Origin: Pseudoduganella guangdongensis
Lineage (GTDB): Bacteria; Pseudomonadota; Gammaproteobacteria; Burkholderiales; Burkholderiaceae_D
Direction: 5' to 3'
Length of the DNA stretch: 64,000 nucleotides
Assembly: GCF_009857475.1 (NCBI RefSeq)
Contig: NZ_WWCJ01000013.1
Location: 62,001-126,000, forward strand
Below are positions 44,837-54,744 of this stretch, piece after piece. The translations under genes and the position numbers were made by a program. The notes under the pieces were generated by a model, which saw only the letters and a program-made list of their open reading frames with translations, searched no databases and was not told where the DNA came from. Position 1 is the first letter of the stretch; each line of letters begins with the position of its first letter.

Positions 44837-46015
44837 TTAGCCCTTGGCCGGCGCGGGCGGCGGCGGGGCCGGGATGGGCATGCCTTGCTCATTCACTTTC
44901 AGCACCTGGGGCGTCACCGGTGCGCCGGGAAACGCGCGGAGCAAGCCATCCACGATCACCAGTTCCCCTTCCTTGACACCTTCGACAACGCGCATGCCGT
45001 CGATCAGCGCCCCCGGCTTGACTTCGCGCTGCTCGACGATATTGTTCTTGCCCACCATCAGCACCACCTTGCGCGTCTGGTCGGTGGTCATGGCGCGGTC
45101 CGGCACCACGGTGGCCGTGTATTTTCCGCTGCCCACCAGCTTCAGGCGCGCGAACAGGCCAGGTGTGAACAGGCCGTCCTTGTTGGCGAACACCGCGCGT
45201 CCACGCAAGGACGCTGTGGCGGGATTGAGGCGATTGTCGACGAAATCCATCTTGCCTTCATGCGGGAAGCCCTCTTCATTGGCCAGTCCCAGATAGATGA
45301 TATTGGGCACGTCGCGTGACGATTGCCTGGTTCCGTCCCGCGCGGCACGCATGTATTTCAGGTAAAGCGCCTCGCTGGCGTCAAAATAGGCATACACGCG
45401 GTCCGTGGAAACCACCGTGGTCAAGATGGGATCGCCGGCGTTGACCAGGTTGCCTTCAGTGACATTGGCGCGCGAGGTGCGCCCATCCACTGGCGAAGTG
45501 ATGTGCGTGAACTCGAGGTTCAGGCGAGCCTGGGTCAACGCCGCCTCGCCGGCCCGGATGGACGACTGCGCATTGGCGACGGCAGCGCGCAGCTGGTCGA
45601 GCTCTTGCTGGCTGACGCCGCGCACGGCGATGAGCTTTTCCGCCCGCGCAAATTCGGATTTGCTCAGCTCGGACTGCGTCCGCGCCGATTGCAACTGCGC
45701 TTCCGCGCGCGCCACTTCTGCTGCATAAGGCCGCGGGTCGATGGTGAACAGGGCTTCGCCTTTCCTGACCACCTGGCCTTCCTTGAAATGCACCTTCACC
45801 AGACTGCCCGGGACGCGCGATCGCACATCCACCGTATGCGGGGCTTCCAGGCGTCCGGTGAATTCGTCGAACTCCTGCACCTGGCGCTTGACAACTGGTG
45901 CCACGGAAACAGCGGGTGGCTGCCCAGCTTGCTTGGAAGGATCATCTTTGGCACCGCACGCAATGAGCGAAGCCAGGACTGCAAAGGAAACCAGACGTGC
46001 TGTCAGCGTATTCAT
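44837..46015 (-). CDS. RND efflux periplasmic adaptor (membrane fusion protein)
   Basis: A 392-residue MFP lipoprotein. Signal and lipobox LASLIACG at residues about 11-18; lipoyl half-motif RVPGSLVKVHFKEGQVVRKGEALFTIDPRPY; helical hairpin ARAEAQLQSARTQSELSKSE; second lipoyl TSPVDGRTSRANVTEGNLV; and beta-barrel FVDNRLNPATASLRGRAVF. ATG 46015 has GGAAGG about eight bases upstream; a start at 46042 would add 9 residues without a signal sequence. First gene of the adaptor-pump-channel operon. No regulator gene lies directly upstream. Confidence 0.94.
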   Translation of the reverse strand: MNTLTARLVSFAVLASLIACGAKDDPSKQAGQPPAVSVAPVVKRQVQEFDEFTGRLEAPHTVDVRSRVPGSLVKVHFKEGQVVRKGEALFTIDPRPYAAEVARAEAQLQSARTQSELSKSEFARAEKLIAVRGVSQQELDQLRAAVANAQSSIRAGEAALTQARLNLEFTHITSPVDGRTSRANVTEGNLVNAGDPILTTVVSTDRVYAYFDASEALYLKYMRAARDGTRQSSRDVPNIIYLGLANEEGFPHEGKMDFVDNRLNPATASLRGRAVFANKDGLFTPGLFARLKLVGSGKYTATVVPDRAMTTDQTRKVVLMVGKNNIVEQREVKPGALIDGMRVVEGVKEGELVIVDGLLRAFPGAPVTPQVLKVNEQGMPIPAPPPPAPAKG

Positions 46016-46208
46016 ACGAGAACCTTCCAGACTGCGTTGCACAGTGGGATACCGATTCTTACAGCGTCTTACTTACGGGTAATTGCTGGAGAATAGCACA
46101 AAAGTATTTGCGCGAAACGAGGCGGTCGCCAGCCTCCCAGTTCCCAAGGTTCAGGTACGACTCTTGCTTGAAGGGATCGGTTAATGACACCACTCCAGCC
46201 GAGAACGT

Positions 46209-47039
46209 ATGCCCGACACCAATCCCGATAACCTGATGGCGCTCTGCCTGCTCGTCTATCTCCTGGGTATGAAGCATGGCTTCGATGCCGACCACCTCGC
46301 CGCCATTGATGGCTTATCGCGCAGCCAGGCGCCAAGCAATTGGCGCCTGGCGCGTTGGTGCGGCGTTTGGTTTTCCCTCGGTCACGGCGCGGTGGTCGTC
46401 GCCATCGCGCTGGCGGCCAGCATGCTCGCCGCGCGCTGGCGCGTGCCGCCCTGGCTGGAGCTGTGCGGGGCCTGGATTTCAGTCGGGTTCCTACTGGCGC
46501 TGGGCCTAGTGAATCTGCGTGCCGCGCTCAGTGCCGCAGCCAGGCAGGTGGTCTATCCAGTTGGCATCAAAGGACGATTGCTCGGGCGCTTCCTGTATGC
46601 CGCGCATCCCGCCAGGGTGGCGCTGGTAGGGGCTTTGTTTGCGATCTCGTTCGATACCATCAGCCAAGCGACCTTGTTCGCCATGAGTGCGAATCGCCAC
46701 GGCGGGTGGCAGTGTGCCTTGCTCTTTGGCGTGCTATTCATGTTAGGCATGGTGGTAACCGACGCTATCAACGGTTTCTGGTTCGCGCGCCTGGCGCGGC
46801 GCGCCGATCAGGCCGCGCTGCAGGCTTCGCGGATAATGAGTGTGGCGGTGGCTATGGTCAGCTTGCTGGTGGCAGGGTTCGGCTTACTCAAGATCCTGCT
46901 GCCGGATCTGCGCGCCTGGAGCGAGGGCAAAGGACTGTTTTTCGGCACGGTGGTGGTGGTGGTGGTCTATGGCGCCTTCCTGCTGGCGATTGCCGGCGCC
47001 CGGGTACGCCCGCCGGCGCCTGCTGATTCGCCAATGTGA
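46209..47039 (+). CDS. Nickel/cobalt transporter (NiCoT/HupN family)
   Basis: A 276-residue inner-membrane permease with seven to eight helices. The family signature HGFDADHLAAIDG (HX4DH) is at residues about 22-34, and a second conserved motif is GALFAISFDTISQATLF, where the LGFDTATE-type segment of NiCoTs lies. It imports Ni2+ (or Co2+) at high affinity. It is encoded 90 bp upstream of a complete urease operon, which needs nickel, so the functional link is strong. No signal peptide. The upstream 190 bp has no obvious NikR site. Confidence 0.92.
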   Translation: MPDTNPDNLMALCLLVYLLGMKHGFDADHLAAIDGLSRSQAPSNWRLARWCGVWFSLGHGAVVVAIALAASMLAARWRVPPWLELCGAWISVGFLLALGLVNLRAALSAAARQVVYPVGIKGRLLGRFLYAAHPARVALVGALFAISFDTISQATLFAMSANRHGGWQCALLFGVLFMLGMVVTDAINGFWFARLARRADQAALQASRIMSVAVAMVSLLVAGFGLLKILLPDLRAWSEGKGLFFGTVVVVVVYGAFLLAIAGARVRPPAPADSPM

Positions 47040-47129
47040 TGCGCGGTGCGCCATGCATGTGCATTCTGCACTGAAGCGGTGCGAAAGCGGGTGGGAATCG
47101 TAGGCATGCTTCATGCTTCGGTATAAGCC

Positions 47130-47972
47130 ATGCGTGATACCCCTGCGACCGATACTCTTGTTCAAGCGCCATGGCGCGCCAGCCTGGTGCTTGGCTACCA
47201 GCGCTCAGGCGCCGCCACGCGGCTGGCACGGCGCGAACATAGCGGCCCCCTGCGGGTGCAGAAGGCCCTGTACCCGGAGGGCGAGGCGGTCTGCCACACG
47301 ATCCTCGTGCATCCGCCGGGCGGAATCGTGAGCGGAGATGAGTTGGCCATCGATGTCGTGGCCGGCGCTGGTGCGCATGCCTTGCTCACCAGCCCCGGCG
47401 CGGCAAAGTGGTATCGCTCCACGGGCAAGGCGGCGCGCCAGCATGTGCGCATCCAGCTTGCAGATGGGGCGCGACTGGAGTGGCTGCCGCAAGAAACCAT
47501 CTTTTATGACAATGCGGAGGCGCACCTGCAGCAGGAGGTGGAACTGGCCGCCGGCGCGCGCTACGTCGGCTGCGACATCCTGTGTTTCGGCCGCGAGGCC
47601 AGCGGCGAGCGCTTTGACCGCGGCTGCGTGCGCCAGCAGCTGCAGGTGCGTCAGGAGGGCCGCCTGCTATGGTGGGACCAGGGCGTCCTGCGTGGCGGCG
47701 GCAGTGCCATGCGGAGTCCGCATGTGCTGGATGGCGCAACCGTGAGTGCCACGCTGCTCGCCGTGGGACAGGCGGCGGATGCTGGTCTGGTGGCGCAGCT
47801 GCGCGCCTTGCACCCCGAGCTGGGTGTCACGCATTTGAAATCAATACTGGTGGTGCGCTATCTCGGGCACGATGCCGAACACGCGCGCCACCTGATGGCA
47901 CAGGCCTGGCAAACGATGCGACCCGCCTGGATCGGCCGCGCCGCAGTACAACCCCGCATTTGGACGACCTGA
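47130..47972 (+). CDS. ureD: Urease accessory protein UreD
   Basis: A 280-residue scaffold that binds apo-urease and recruits UreF and UreG for nickel insertion. Typical segments: [33 protein letters not shown] in its N-terminal third, [46 protein letters not shown] and [13 protein letters not shown]. First gene of a ureDABCEFG operon; ureA starts 1 bp after its stop. Confidence 0.95.
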   Translation: MRDTPATDTLVQAPWRASLVLGYQRSGAATRLARREHSGPLRVQKALYPEGEAVCHTILVHPPGGIVSGDELAIDVVAGAGAHALLTSPGAAKWYRSTGKAARQHVRIQLADGARLEWLPQETIFYDNAEAHLQQEVELAAGARYVGCDILCFGREASGERFDRGCVRQQLQVRQEGRLLWWDQGVLRGGGSAMRSPHVLDGATVSATLLAVGQAADAGLVAQLRALHPELGVTHLKSILVVRYLGHDAEHARHLMAQAWQTMRPAWIGRAAVQPRIWTT

Positions 47973-47973
47973 C

Positions 47974-48276
47974 ATGGATCTCTCACCGCGCGAGAAGGAC
48001 AAACTGCTGCTGTTCACGGCGGCGCTGCTGGCGGAACGACGCCGGGCGCGTGGCCTGAAGCTCAATTACCCGGAGGCGGTGGCCCTCATCAGCGCTGCCA
48101 TCCTGGAAGGCGCGCGCGACGGCAAAAGCGTGGCCCAGTTGATGTCCGAGGGGATGTCGGTGCTGGCGCGGGAGGACGTGATGGAAGGCGTACCGGAGAT
48201 GATTCCAGACATCCAGGTCGAAGCGACGTTTCCTGACGGGACCAAGCTGGTAACTGTCCATAACCCTATCATATGA
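47974..48276 (+). CDS. ureA: Urease subunit gamma
   Basis: 100 residues, the normal length. [19 protein letters not shown], then [23 protein letters not shown] and [29 protein letters not shown] in order. Structural subunit of urease, which hydrolyses urea to ammonia and carbamate. One base separates it from ureD. Confidence 0.97.
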   Translation: MDLSPREKDKLLLFTAALLAERRRARGLKLNYPEAVALISAAILEGARDGKSVAQLMSEGMSVLAREDVMEGVPEMIPDIQVEATFPDGTKLVTVHNPII

Positions 48277-48284
48277 GGTGGCAA

Positions 48285-48602
48285 ATGATTCCTGGCGAAT
48301 TCCTGCTGGAAGATGGTGAGCTGCCGCTGAACAGCGGCCGAGCCACCTGCACGCTGGTGGTGGCCAATAGTGGTGACCGGCCGATCCAGGTCGGTTCGCA
48401 CTTTCATTTCTTCGAAGTGAATGCCGCCCTGCAGTTCGATCGCGCCAGTGCGCGCGGTATGCGGCTCGACATTGCGGCCGGCACTGCCGTGCGTTTTGAA
48501 CCGGGACAGCGCCGTACCGTGCATCTGGTCGCGCTGGCCGGTGCGCGTCGCGTTTATGGTTTCAACGCCTGTGTGATGGGCGCTTTGGAGGACGGGCAGT
48601 AA
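48285..48602 (+). CDS. ureB: Urease subunit beta
   Basis: 105 residues: [36 protein letters not shown] and [20 protein letters not shown] are the family core. The start ATG 48285 has AGGTGG five bases upstream; an in-frame ATG at 48273 would add four residues. Its stop overlaps the ureC start by one base (TAATG). Confidence 0.97.
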   Translation: MIPGEFLLEDGELPLNSGRATCTLVVANSGDRPIQVGSHFHFFEVNAALQFDRASARGMRLDIAAGTAVRFEPGQRRTVHLVALAGARRVYGFNACVMGALEDGQ

Positions 48603-50302
48603 TGGCCACCATTTCACGCCGTGCCTATGCCGAAATGTTCGGCCCCACGCTGGGTGACCGTATACGATTGGCGGATACGGAGCTGTTCATCGAAATTGAG
48701 AAGGACCACGCCATCCCTGGCGAAGAGGTCAAGTTCGGCGGCGGGAAAGTGATCCGTGACGGGATGGGACAGTCGCAGCTGCCGCACCGGGACGTGATGG
48801 ATACCGTAATCACCAACGCCGTGATCCTCGACCACTGGGGCATTGTGAAAGCCGACATCGGCCTGAAAGACGGGCGCATTGCCGGCATCGGGAAAGCCGG
48901 AAATCCGGATATCCAGCCGGGCGTCAGCATGGCCATTGGCGGCGCCACCGAGATCATCGCCGGCGAAGGTTTGATCGTCACTGCGGGCGGGGTGGATACG
49001 CACATCCACTTCATCTGCCCGCAACAGATCGAGGAGGCATTGGCTTCCGGCGTGACCACCATGATCGGCGGCGGCACCGGGCCCGCAGTAGGCACGGCGG
49101 CAACCACCTGCACCCCGGGCCCCTGGCACATTCACGCCATGCTGGCGGCGGCCGATGCATTCCCCATGAACCTGGGCTTTCTTGGCAAGGGCAACGTGAG
49201 CCTGCCGCGCCCGCTGGAAGAGCAGGTTGAGGCCGGCGCCGTCGGTCTCAAGCTGCATGAAGACTGGGGGAGTACGCCGGCCGCGATCGATAATTGCCTG
49301 TCGGTGGCGGACCGCATGGACGTACAGGTCGCCATTCATACGGACACCCTGAATGAAGGCGGCTTCCTGCAGGCGACGCTGGCCGCATTCAAGGACCGCA
49401 CCATCCATACCTTTCATACCGAGGGGGCAGGCGGCGGCCACGCGCCGGACATCATTGCGGCGGTTGGGCACTCCAACGTGCTGCCGTCATCGACCAATCC
49501 CACGCGTCCCTTCACTGTCAATACCCTGGACGAGCACCTGGATATGCTGATGGTATGCCACCACCTGGATGCTGCCATAGCCGAAGACGTCGCCTTTGCC
49601 GAGTCGCGCATCCGCCGCGAGACCATCGCGGCCGAAGATATCCTGCATGACCTGGGGGCGATCTCGATGATGTCGTCCGATTCGCAGGCCATGGGGCGCG
49701 TCGGCGAGGTCATCCTGCGCACCTGGCAAACCGCGCATAAGATGAAGGTGCAGCGCGGCGCGCTGCCAGGCGACAGCGCGCGCAACGATAACGCCCGCGT
49801 CAAGCGCTATGTCGCCAAATACACGATCAATCCCGCCATCGCGCACGGCATCTCGCATGTCGTGGGCTCGGTCGAAGTCGGCAAGCTGGCCGACTTGGTG
49901 CTCTGGCGGCCGGCATTCTTCGGGGTGAAGCCGTCCATGGTGCTGAAGGGCGGCATGATCGCTTGCGCCCAGATGGGCGATCCGAACGCTTCCATTCCCA
50001 CACCGCAGCCGGTCTACATGCGGCCCATGTTTGCCGCGTTCGGCGGCGGCTTGAAGAAGTCCTTGACCTTTGTCTCGCGCGCGGCCTTTGACGCCGGAAT
50101 TGGCGAGCGACTGGGCCTGGCCAAACAGGTGGTGCCGATCAGCGCCACGCGCCAGCTGCGCAAGGCCGACATGGTACACAACAGCGCGACCCCGCACATG
50201 GAGGTCGATCCGGAAACGTACGAGGTGCGTGCCGACGGCGCATTGCTGGTGTGCGAAGCCGCCGCGGTGCTGCCGATGGCGCAGCGCTATTTTCTGTTCT
50301 GA
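48602..50302 (+). CDS. ureC: Urease subunit alpha (catalytic)
   Basis: 566 residues, the standard length. The nickel ligands are in [23 protein letters not shown] (carbamylated Lys217), IHTDTLNE and [15 protein letters not shown]; the mobile flap contains MVCHHLD with the catalytic His. All essential positions look intact, so the enzyme should be active once UreDEFG load nickel. Starts with a one-base overlap with ureB. Confidence 0.98.
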   Translation: MATISRRAYAEMFGPTLGDRIRLADTELFIEIEKDHAIPGEEVKFGGGKVIRDGMGQSQLPHRDVMDTVITNAVILDHWGIVKADIGLKDGRIAGIGKAGNPDIQPGVSMAIGGATEIIAGEGLIVTAGGVDTHIHFICPQQIEEALASGVTTMIGGGTGPAVGTAATTCTPGPWHIHAMLAAADAFPMNLGFLGKGNVSLPRPLEEQVEAGAVGLKLHEDWGSTPAAIDNCLSVADRMDVQVAIHTDTLNEGGFLQATLAAFKDRTIHTFHTEGAGGGHAPDIIAAVGHSNVLPSSTNPTRPFTVNTLDEHLDMLMVCHHLDAAIAEDVAFAESRIRRETIAAEDILHDLGAISMMSSDSQAMGRVGEVILRTWQTAHKMKVQRGALPGDSARNDNARVKRYVAKYTINPAIAHGISHVVGSVEVGKLADLVLWRPAFFGVKPSMVLKGGMIACAQMGDPNASIPTPQPVYMRPMFAAFGGGLKKSLTFVSRAAFDAGIGERLGLAKQVVPISATRQLRKADMVHNSATPHMEVDPETYEVRADGALLVCEAAAVLPMAQRYFLF

Positions 50303-50311
50303 GGGATGATG

Positions 50312-50803
50312 ATGCTGACCTTGCATACCAAACTGGCCGCCTCCGAACGCGTCGATGGCGAACTGGTGCTGAACTATGAGCAACGTGAAAAATGCCGCCA
50401 GCGCGCCCGCCTGGCCTGCGGCCAGGAGGTTGCCTTGTTCACGGCACGCGGCACTGTGCTGCGCGATGGAGACCTGCTGACCGGCGAAACGGGTTTTGTC
50501 GCGCGCGTCCGGGCGGCCACGGAGCCCGTCTACGTGGTGCGAGCCGCCGACGCGCAAGGTTTGCTGCGGTGCGCCTTCCATCTTGGGAACCGGCATTGCC
50601 AGGTGCAGGTGGGCGCGGGCTTTTTACGCATCCGCAGCGACCCGGTGTTACGCGATATGCTCGCCGGCCTGGGCGCCTCGGTGGTGGCGGAAGTGGCGCC
50701 CTTTGATCCGGAACCGGGCGCGTACGCCGGCGGCCACGCGCACCACCATGCGCTGGCCCCGGTGCCGCTGCGGCAAAAGATCCATCGTCCCGGCGCCGCG
50801 TGA
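50312..50803 (+). CDS. ureE: Urease accessory protein UreE
   Basis: A 163-residue nickel metallochaperone. Family core: KCRQRARLACGQEVALFTARGTVLRDGD, then FHLGNRHCQVQVG with the conserved His. The C-terminal metal tail is short, GGHAHHHAL, not the long His-rich tail of Klebsiella. Three in-frame ATGs lie at 50306, 50309 and 50312; GAGGG best positions the third. Confidence 0.94.
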   Translation: MLTLHTKLAASERVDGELVLNYEQREKCRQRARLACGQEVALFTARGTVLRDGDLLTGETGFVARVRAATEPVYVVRAADAQGLLRCAFHLGNRHCQVQVGAGFLRIRSDPVLRDMLAGLGASVVAEVAPFDPEPGAYAGGHAHHHALAPVPLRQKIHRPGAA

Positions 50804-50805
50804 GG

Positions 50806-51465
50806 ATGGATGCCATGGCGCTGCTGCGCTTGCTGCAGTTCGCCAGTCCGGCGCTGCCCATTGGCGCATACAGCTATTCGCAAGGACTGGAAGCGGCGCT
50901 GGAGCAGGGCCGGGTGTGCGACAGCGCTGGCGCGCAGGCCTGGATCGCGGGCCAGTTGCATGACGTCCTGGCGCGCTGGGACGCACCGGTGTGCTGGCGG
51001 CTGCTGCGTGCCCATGCGGCGGGCGATGAGGCGTCGGCGGCATGCTGGGCCGAGCGCTACCTGGCCTCGCGCGATACGGCGGAACTGCGGGCGGAGTCGA
51101 TCCAGATGGGCTATTCCCTGGGGCGTTTGCTGGCCGAACTGGACATTGCGCCAGCGCTCGCGGGCGATACAAGCTATCTCGCGGCGTTCGCGCGTGCGGC
51201 GCACGGGCTCAACATCCCGCACCAGGAAGCGCTGCTGGCCATGCTGTTCGGCTGGGCCGAGAACCAGGTGCTGGTGTGCGTCAAGTCGATGCCGCTGGGT
51301 CAGGTGGCCGGCCAGCGACTTCTCATGCAGCTGCAGCCTGACATCCTGCAGGCGGCCAGCACCGCCCGGGCCTTGAGCGATGATGACTTGTCCAATTGGA
51401 CGCCCGGCTTATCCCTGTTGTCCATGCAGCACGAGGTGCAGCATGGCCGTATTTATCGTTCATGA
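50806..51465 (+). CDS. ureF: Urease accessory protein UreF
   Basis: About 219 residues, helical GTPase-modulating partner of UreG. Landmarks: [51 protein letters not shown] and [19 protein letters not shown]. The start is ambiguous: GTG 50800 overlaps the ureE stop, ATG 50806 and ATG 50815 are in frame. I use 50806. All imply coupling to ureE. Confidence 0.93.
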   Translation: MDAMALLRLLQFASPALPIGAYSYSQGLEAALEQGRVCDSAGAQAWIAGQLHDVLARWDAPVCWRLLRAHAAGDEASAACWAERYLASRDTAELRAESIQMGYSLGRLLAELDIAPALAGDTSYLAAFARAAHGLNIPHQEALLAMLFGWAENQVLVCVKSMPLGQVAGQRLLMQLQPDILQAASTARALSDDDLSNWTPGLSLLSMQHEVQHGRIYRS

Positions 51466-51475
51466 AGGAGTATCG

Positions 51476-52120
51476 ATGGCATCCAACCCACTACGTGTCG
51501 GCATCGGCGGCCCAGTCGGATCGGGCAAGACCGCCTTGTGCGAGATGCTTTGCAAGGCCATGCGCGACGCTTACGACATGGCGGTCATCACCAACGACAT
51601 CTATACGCGCGAGGATATGGAGATCCTGCTGCGCGCCGATGCCTTGCCGCCGGAGCGCTTGATGGGGGTCGAGACCGGGGGCTGCCCGCATACGGCGATC
51701 CGCGAAGACGCCTCGATCAACCTGGAAGCGATCGCCCGCATGCAGGCCGATTTCCCGGAGCTGGACCTGATCCTGGTGGAGTCGGGCGGCGACAATCTGG
51801 CGGCAACCTTCAGCCCCGAGTTGTCGGACCTGACGCTGTATGTGATCGACGTGGCCGGAGGCGAGAAGATCCCGCGCAAGGGGGGACCCGGTATCACCCG
51901 TTCGGATCTCCTGATCATTAACAAGACGGATCTGGCCCCCCATGTGGGCGCCGACCTGGATGTGATGGCGCGCGATGCAGCGCGCCAGCGCGGCCAGCGC
52001 CCCTTCGTCTTCACCAACTTGCGCAGCGGCGCCGGCGTGACCCAGGTGGTCGAGTTCATCCGCGAGCAGGGATTGCTGGGTGCGCCGCGCGTGCTGCCGG
52101 GCGCGGCCGCCTGCGGCTAG
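51476..52120 (+). CDS. ureG: Urease accessory GTPase UreG
   Basis: A 214-residue SIMIBI-class GTPase that powers nickel insertion. P-loop [11 protein letters not shown] at residues 11-21, metal-binding CPH in [21 protein letters not shown] switch region, and NKTDL guanine-binding motif. A near-ideal AAGGAG precedes ATG 51476. It completes a standard ureDABCEFG order and converges on the gene at 52130. Confidence 0.97.
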   Translation: MASNPLRVGIGGPVGSGKTALCEMLCKAMRDAYDMAVITNDIYTREDMEILLRADALPPERLMGVETGGCPHTAIREDASINLEAIARMQADFPELDLILVESGGDNLAATFSPELSDLTLYVIDVAGGEKIPRKGGPGITRSDLLIINKTDLAPHVGADLDVMARDAARQRGQRPFVFTNLRSGAGVTQVVEFIREQGLLGAPRVLPGAAACG

Positions 52121-52129
52121 CCGCCGCGC

Positions 52130-52942
52130 CTAGTATTTCAGTAAAGACTCCGCCAGGTCCGGACCAATATGGCGTTGGAAGATGGCCAGTAAGGTGCCGT
52201 CCTCGCGCATGGACTGGATGGCGGCGCCAATGCGCGCTGCCGTTGCTTCCGGGATGTGCCGGCGCGACAGGATCAGGCCATGGACGATCCGTTCTTTGGG
52301 CCACCAATCCAGGACCTGGAGCGTGCTGTCCATTGCCTCCTGCTTCATGGCGGGCACCCAGCTGGTTGGCAGCGCCAGTACCGCCTGCACGCGGCCGATT
52401 TTCAGCAAATGCAGAACCATCTGGAAATCGGCCGCCTCGCGCACTCTGCCCAGCGCCCGCAACTGATCGAGCCAGCGATCATACGCGCTGCCATGTTTGA
52501 AACTCTTCACCACGGCGACCGTGTAGGCCGGATTAGCCAGGAAGCCTTGCGGGTTCTTGGCGCTGTCCGGCAGCTCACTGCGCATCAGCACGTAGTTGCG
52601 TGTGACGAAATAGGGGATGAAGCGGGCGAACTGTTCGCGTTCCGGCGTGGCGATGCCGGACACCGACATGTCGAGCGTGCCGTTGGCCAGGCGCGTCCAG
52701 ATGCGGACGCGCGATTCCAGTGTCGGCTGGAAGCGCAGCCCGGTCCGCTTGCCTAACTCCTGGATCACGTCCAGGTCGATTCCGGCATGGGTGCCATGGC
52801 TGGTTTTGTAATACAACACCCCCAGTTCGTAGAATGCGATACGGATGGCGGCCTCGGACGGGGACGCACTGGCCGCCGCAGCTTGTCCCGGCAGGACCCA
52901 AAGGCAGCAAAACATCGTGTATGTTAGGAAAGCAAGTTTCAT
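52130..52942 (-). CDS. Periplasmic substrate-binding protein (SBP_bac_3 family)
   Basis: A 270-residue secreted protein. Signal peptide MKLAFLTYTMFCCLWVLPGQAA-like start, cleaved near AAASA. The mature part fits solute-binding family 3: IRIAFYELGVLYYKTSHG, AGIDLDVIQELGKRTGL, LANGTLDMSVSGIATPERE and TVAVVKSFKHGSAYDRWL. No ABC permease or ATPase is adjacent, so it may be an orphan receptor or a sensor partner. Ligand unknown; family members usually bind polar amino acids. Confidence 0.86.
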   Translation of the reverse strand: MKLAFLTYTMFCCLWVLPGQAAAASASPSEAAIRIAFYELGVLYYKTSHGTHAGIDLDVIQELGKRTGLRFQPTLESRVRIWTRLANGTLDMSVSGIATPEREQFARFIPYFVTRNYVLMRSELPDSAKNPQGFLANPAYTVAVVKSFKHGSAYDRWLDQLRALGRVREAADFQMVLHLLKIGRVQAVLALPTSWVPAMKQEAMDSTLQVLDWWPKERIVHGLILSRRHIPEATAARIGAAIQSMREDGTLLAIFQRHIGPDLAESLLKY

Positions 52943-53246
52943 GGTGCTGGCAAGGGGGAGGCGCCAACCTGCTGCACAGCAAGGAATGCATCAGAAGCGG
53001 CCCTTGCCGGGAATGTCCTGCGCGAAAGATTGCATGCGTCCGCAGTGATGAGCTGGAACGGCCCTGGATTCAGTATAGCTATTAAAAATGAAGGGATAGG
53101 TGCGCCGCTGGCCTCAGCACGCTGCGCGGCACAGCTGAAGGCCAGGTGGCGTTGCCACCGACCCGCAGGAAGACCGTGGCACGCGCGTTATACAGGGAGG
53201 CGTCCGGGGGCGCCTGGCCCATGTCGGGAAGCGCGCAAGCAGGAGC
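52943..53246. other. Gene-free 300-bp gap
   Basis: No convincing gene. It should contain the promoter of the minus-strand binding protein. I see no strong dyad, repeat or terminator apart from a weak GGCGCC-rich stem near 53200. Confidence 0.4.
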
Positions 53247-53963
53247 CTATTTACCCAGCAAACGAAGGGACTCTTCCCAATCGCTTTCCCAAGCGTAGAG
53301 AAAATCGTGCGATTTGAATGCGCGCTTTAAAGGGCCGAGCGGTACACGGTAGACGTCGTGCAGGCCCAGGGCGAGTGTGACAGGATTCCACACCGCGTTG
53401 CGTTTCGACTTTCGGGCGCTTGCTTTGACGCGAGCGCCATCATCGCCGAAGATGCCCACCGCCGCATCCAGTTCGCGCCCCAGGTCCAGGCGTACGAAAC
53501 TGGAGAACGCAGTCAGCACCTCGGCCTTGCTAATGCCGAACTGCGATTCGCTGGCTCCCGGGTTTTGCGTTTGCTGCTGCGCTTGGCGCGCCTCGTGTTT
53601 GAGTTTTCCAGCGAGCCGTTCGAGATCCTTCTTTGGGAAGCGCAGTTCGTCGAGCGAGCGACGAAACCCCGGCGCAGGCAAGCGCGCCGGCAGTTTGTAG
53701 GCATCCTTCGTGAACGTGATCAGCACATCTTCGCTGCCGGCCGCCAGGCGGGCAATATCGTCCTGAAAGAAAATCGGCGCTGCATAACCGCCATTGGCAT
53801 CGCCGAACAGCTCGGGATAGGCCGCATCGTAGTCAAGCCAGACGACAGGCGTCAGCCCGTTCTCGAGAAGCCGGGCCAGGGTCCAGGGAGAGCCGGTCTG
53901 CTGCGCCAGCCAGGCGCAGGCTTCATTGGTGGTGGCCCGGAAAGGCAGTTCGATCTCGCTCAT
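53247..53963 (-). CDS. Uncharacterised soluble protein
   Basis: A 238-residue protein of unknown family, MSEIELPFRATTNEACAW to the end EESLRLLGK. Features: an acidic-aromatic middle (WLDYDAAYPELFG), a Gln-rich helix RQAQQQTQNPG near residue 128, and SKAEVLTAFSSFVRLDLGRELD followed by a basic patch ASARKSKRNAVW. No signal or membrane helix. Proteins with an N-terminal region of this sort occur next to phage or regulatory genes, but I cannot place it. Codon use matches the neighbours. Confidence 0.72.
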   Translation of the reverse strand: MSEIELPFRATTNEACAWLAQQTGSPWTLARLLENGLTPVVWLDYDAAYPELFGDANGGYAAPIFFQDDIARLAAGSEDVLITFTKDAYKLPARLPAPGFRRSLDELRFPKKDLERLAGKLKHEARQAQQQTQNPGASESQFGISKAEVLTAFSSFVRLDLGRELDAAVGIFGDDGARVKASARKSKRNAVWNPVTLALGLHDVYRVPLGPLKRAFKSHDFLYAWESDWEESLRLLGK

Positions 53964-54023
53964 TCGGTGTTTCTATAGGTTCTGCTGTGGGCGGTCATTA
54001 TATCTGCAGTACGTGTGGTGTCT

Positions 54024-54063
54024 TTGTGCACGTTCCGTAAAATTGGTATATGATGGTCATCAT
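54024..54063 (+). promoter_or_regulatory. Promoter and operator of the TetR gene, overlapping its start
   Basis: TTGTGC (54024-54029) and TATATG (54047-54052) are 17 bp apart. The palindrome ATGATG-GT-CATCAT (54050-54063) overlaps the -10 box and the start codon at 54062. A similar palindrome stands before the SDR gene at 54696-54713, so one regulator probably binds both. Confidence 0.7.
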
Positions 54064-54658
54064 GTCGAAGAAATCCACCACGCGCCAGTTGCCAAGTCGT
54101 AAAGAGGAAACGCACGAGCGTATCGTCGAAGTCGCCGCGCGCGCGATCCGGCGCACCGGCTACAGCGGCACAGGCGTCGCTGACATCATGAAGGAGGCCG
54201 GCCTGACACACGGCGGTTTCTACGCGCACTTCGATTCGCGCGATGCGCTGCTTGCTGAAGCGGGGGATCGTGCGGGTGCCGAATCGGTGGCGCTGGCGGC
54301 ACGCGTGGCGGCTACAGCCCCGCCGGGGCAAGCACTGCAGGCAATGATGCAGGCATACCTATCGCCGGAACACATCGCGGCCATTGAGACCGGGTGTCCG
54401 GTCTCGGCACTTGGTTCGGAAATGCCGAGGCAAGCGCCGGAGGTGCGGCGCGCCGCGACCATCCATATCAAGGAGATGATCGACTTGTTTGCGCGTCAAT
54501 TGCCTGACTGGGGCCAGCCCCAGGCGCATGAACAGGCAATGGCGCTGGTATGCGGTTTGATTGGGACAACGATGGTGGCGCGCGCGGTCGACGACCCCAA
54601 ATTGTCGCAAGCGCTTTGTGCGGCAGCTCTAAAGCAATTTTCACCGGCAGCAGAGTGA
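54062..54658 (+). CDS. TetR-family transcriptional regulator
   Basis: A 198-residue TetR protein with HTH HERIVEVAARAIRRTGYSGTGVADIMKEAGLTHGGFYAHFDSRD. The C-terminal domain (HAFQ-less, with TIHIKEMIDLFARQLP) resembles TetR_C_16/AefR-like groups. Starts considered: ATG 54062 and ATGs at 54050/54053. The predicted transcription start is at about 54059-54062, so the mRNA may be leaderless from 54062. The operator at 54050-54063 is repeated before the SDR gene, which suggests that this protein represses itself and the downstream SDR and MDR oxidoreductases. Confidence 0.9.
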   Translation: MSKKSTTRQLPSRKEETHERIVEVAARAIRRTGYSGTGVADIMKEAGLTHGGFYAHFDSRDALLAEAGDRAGAESVALAARVAATAPPGQALQAMMQAYLSPEHIAAIETGCPVSALGSEMPRQAPEVRRAATIHIKEMIDLFARQLPDWGQPQAHEQAMALVCGLIGTTMVARAVDDPKLSQALCAAALKQFSPAAE

Positions 54659-54695
54659 CGCGGGCGTTAAGTCCGCGCATTTTTCTTACCCATGA

Positions 54696-54713
54696 ATATG
54701 ATGGGCATCATAT
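54696..54713 (+). promoter_or_regulatory. Operator upstream of the SDR gene
   Basis: ATATGATG (54696-54703) and CATCATAT (54706-54713) are perfect 8-bp arms around GG. The core ATGATG-NN-CATCAT is the same as in the dyad overlapping the TetR start at 54050-54063. It lies 31 bp before the SDR start. Confidence 0.75.
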
Positions 54714-54744
54714 TTTGTGTTCGACTCGAGAGGATACCGACGAT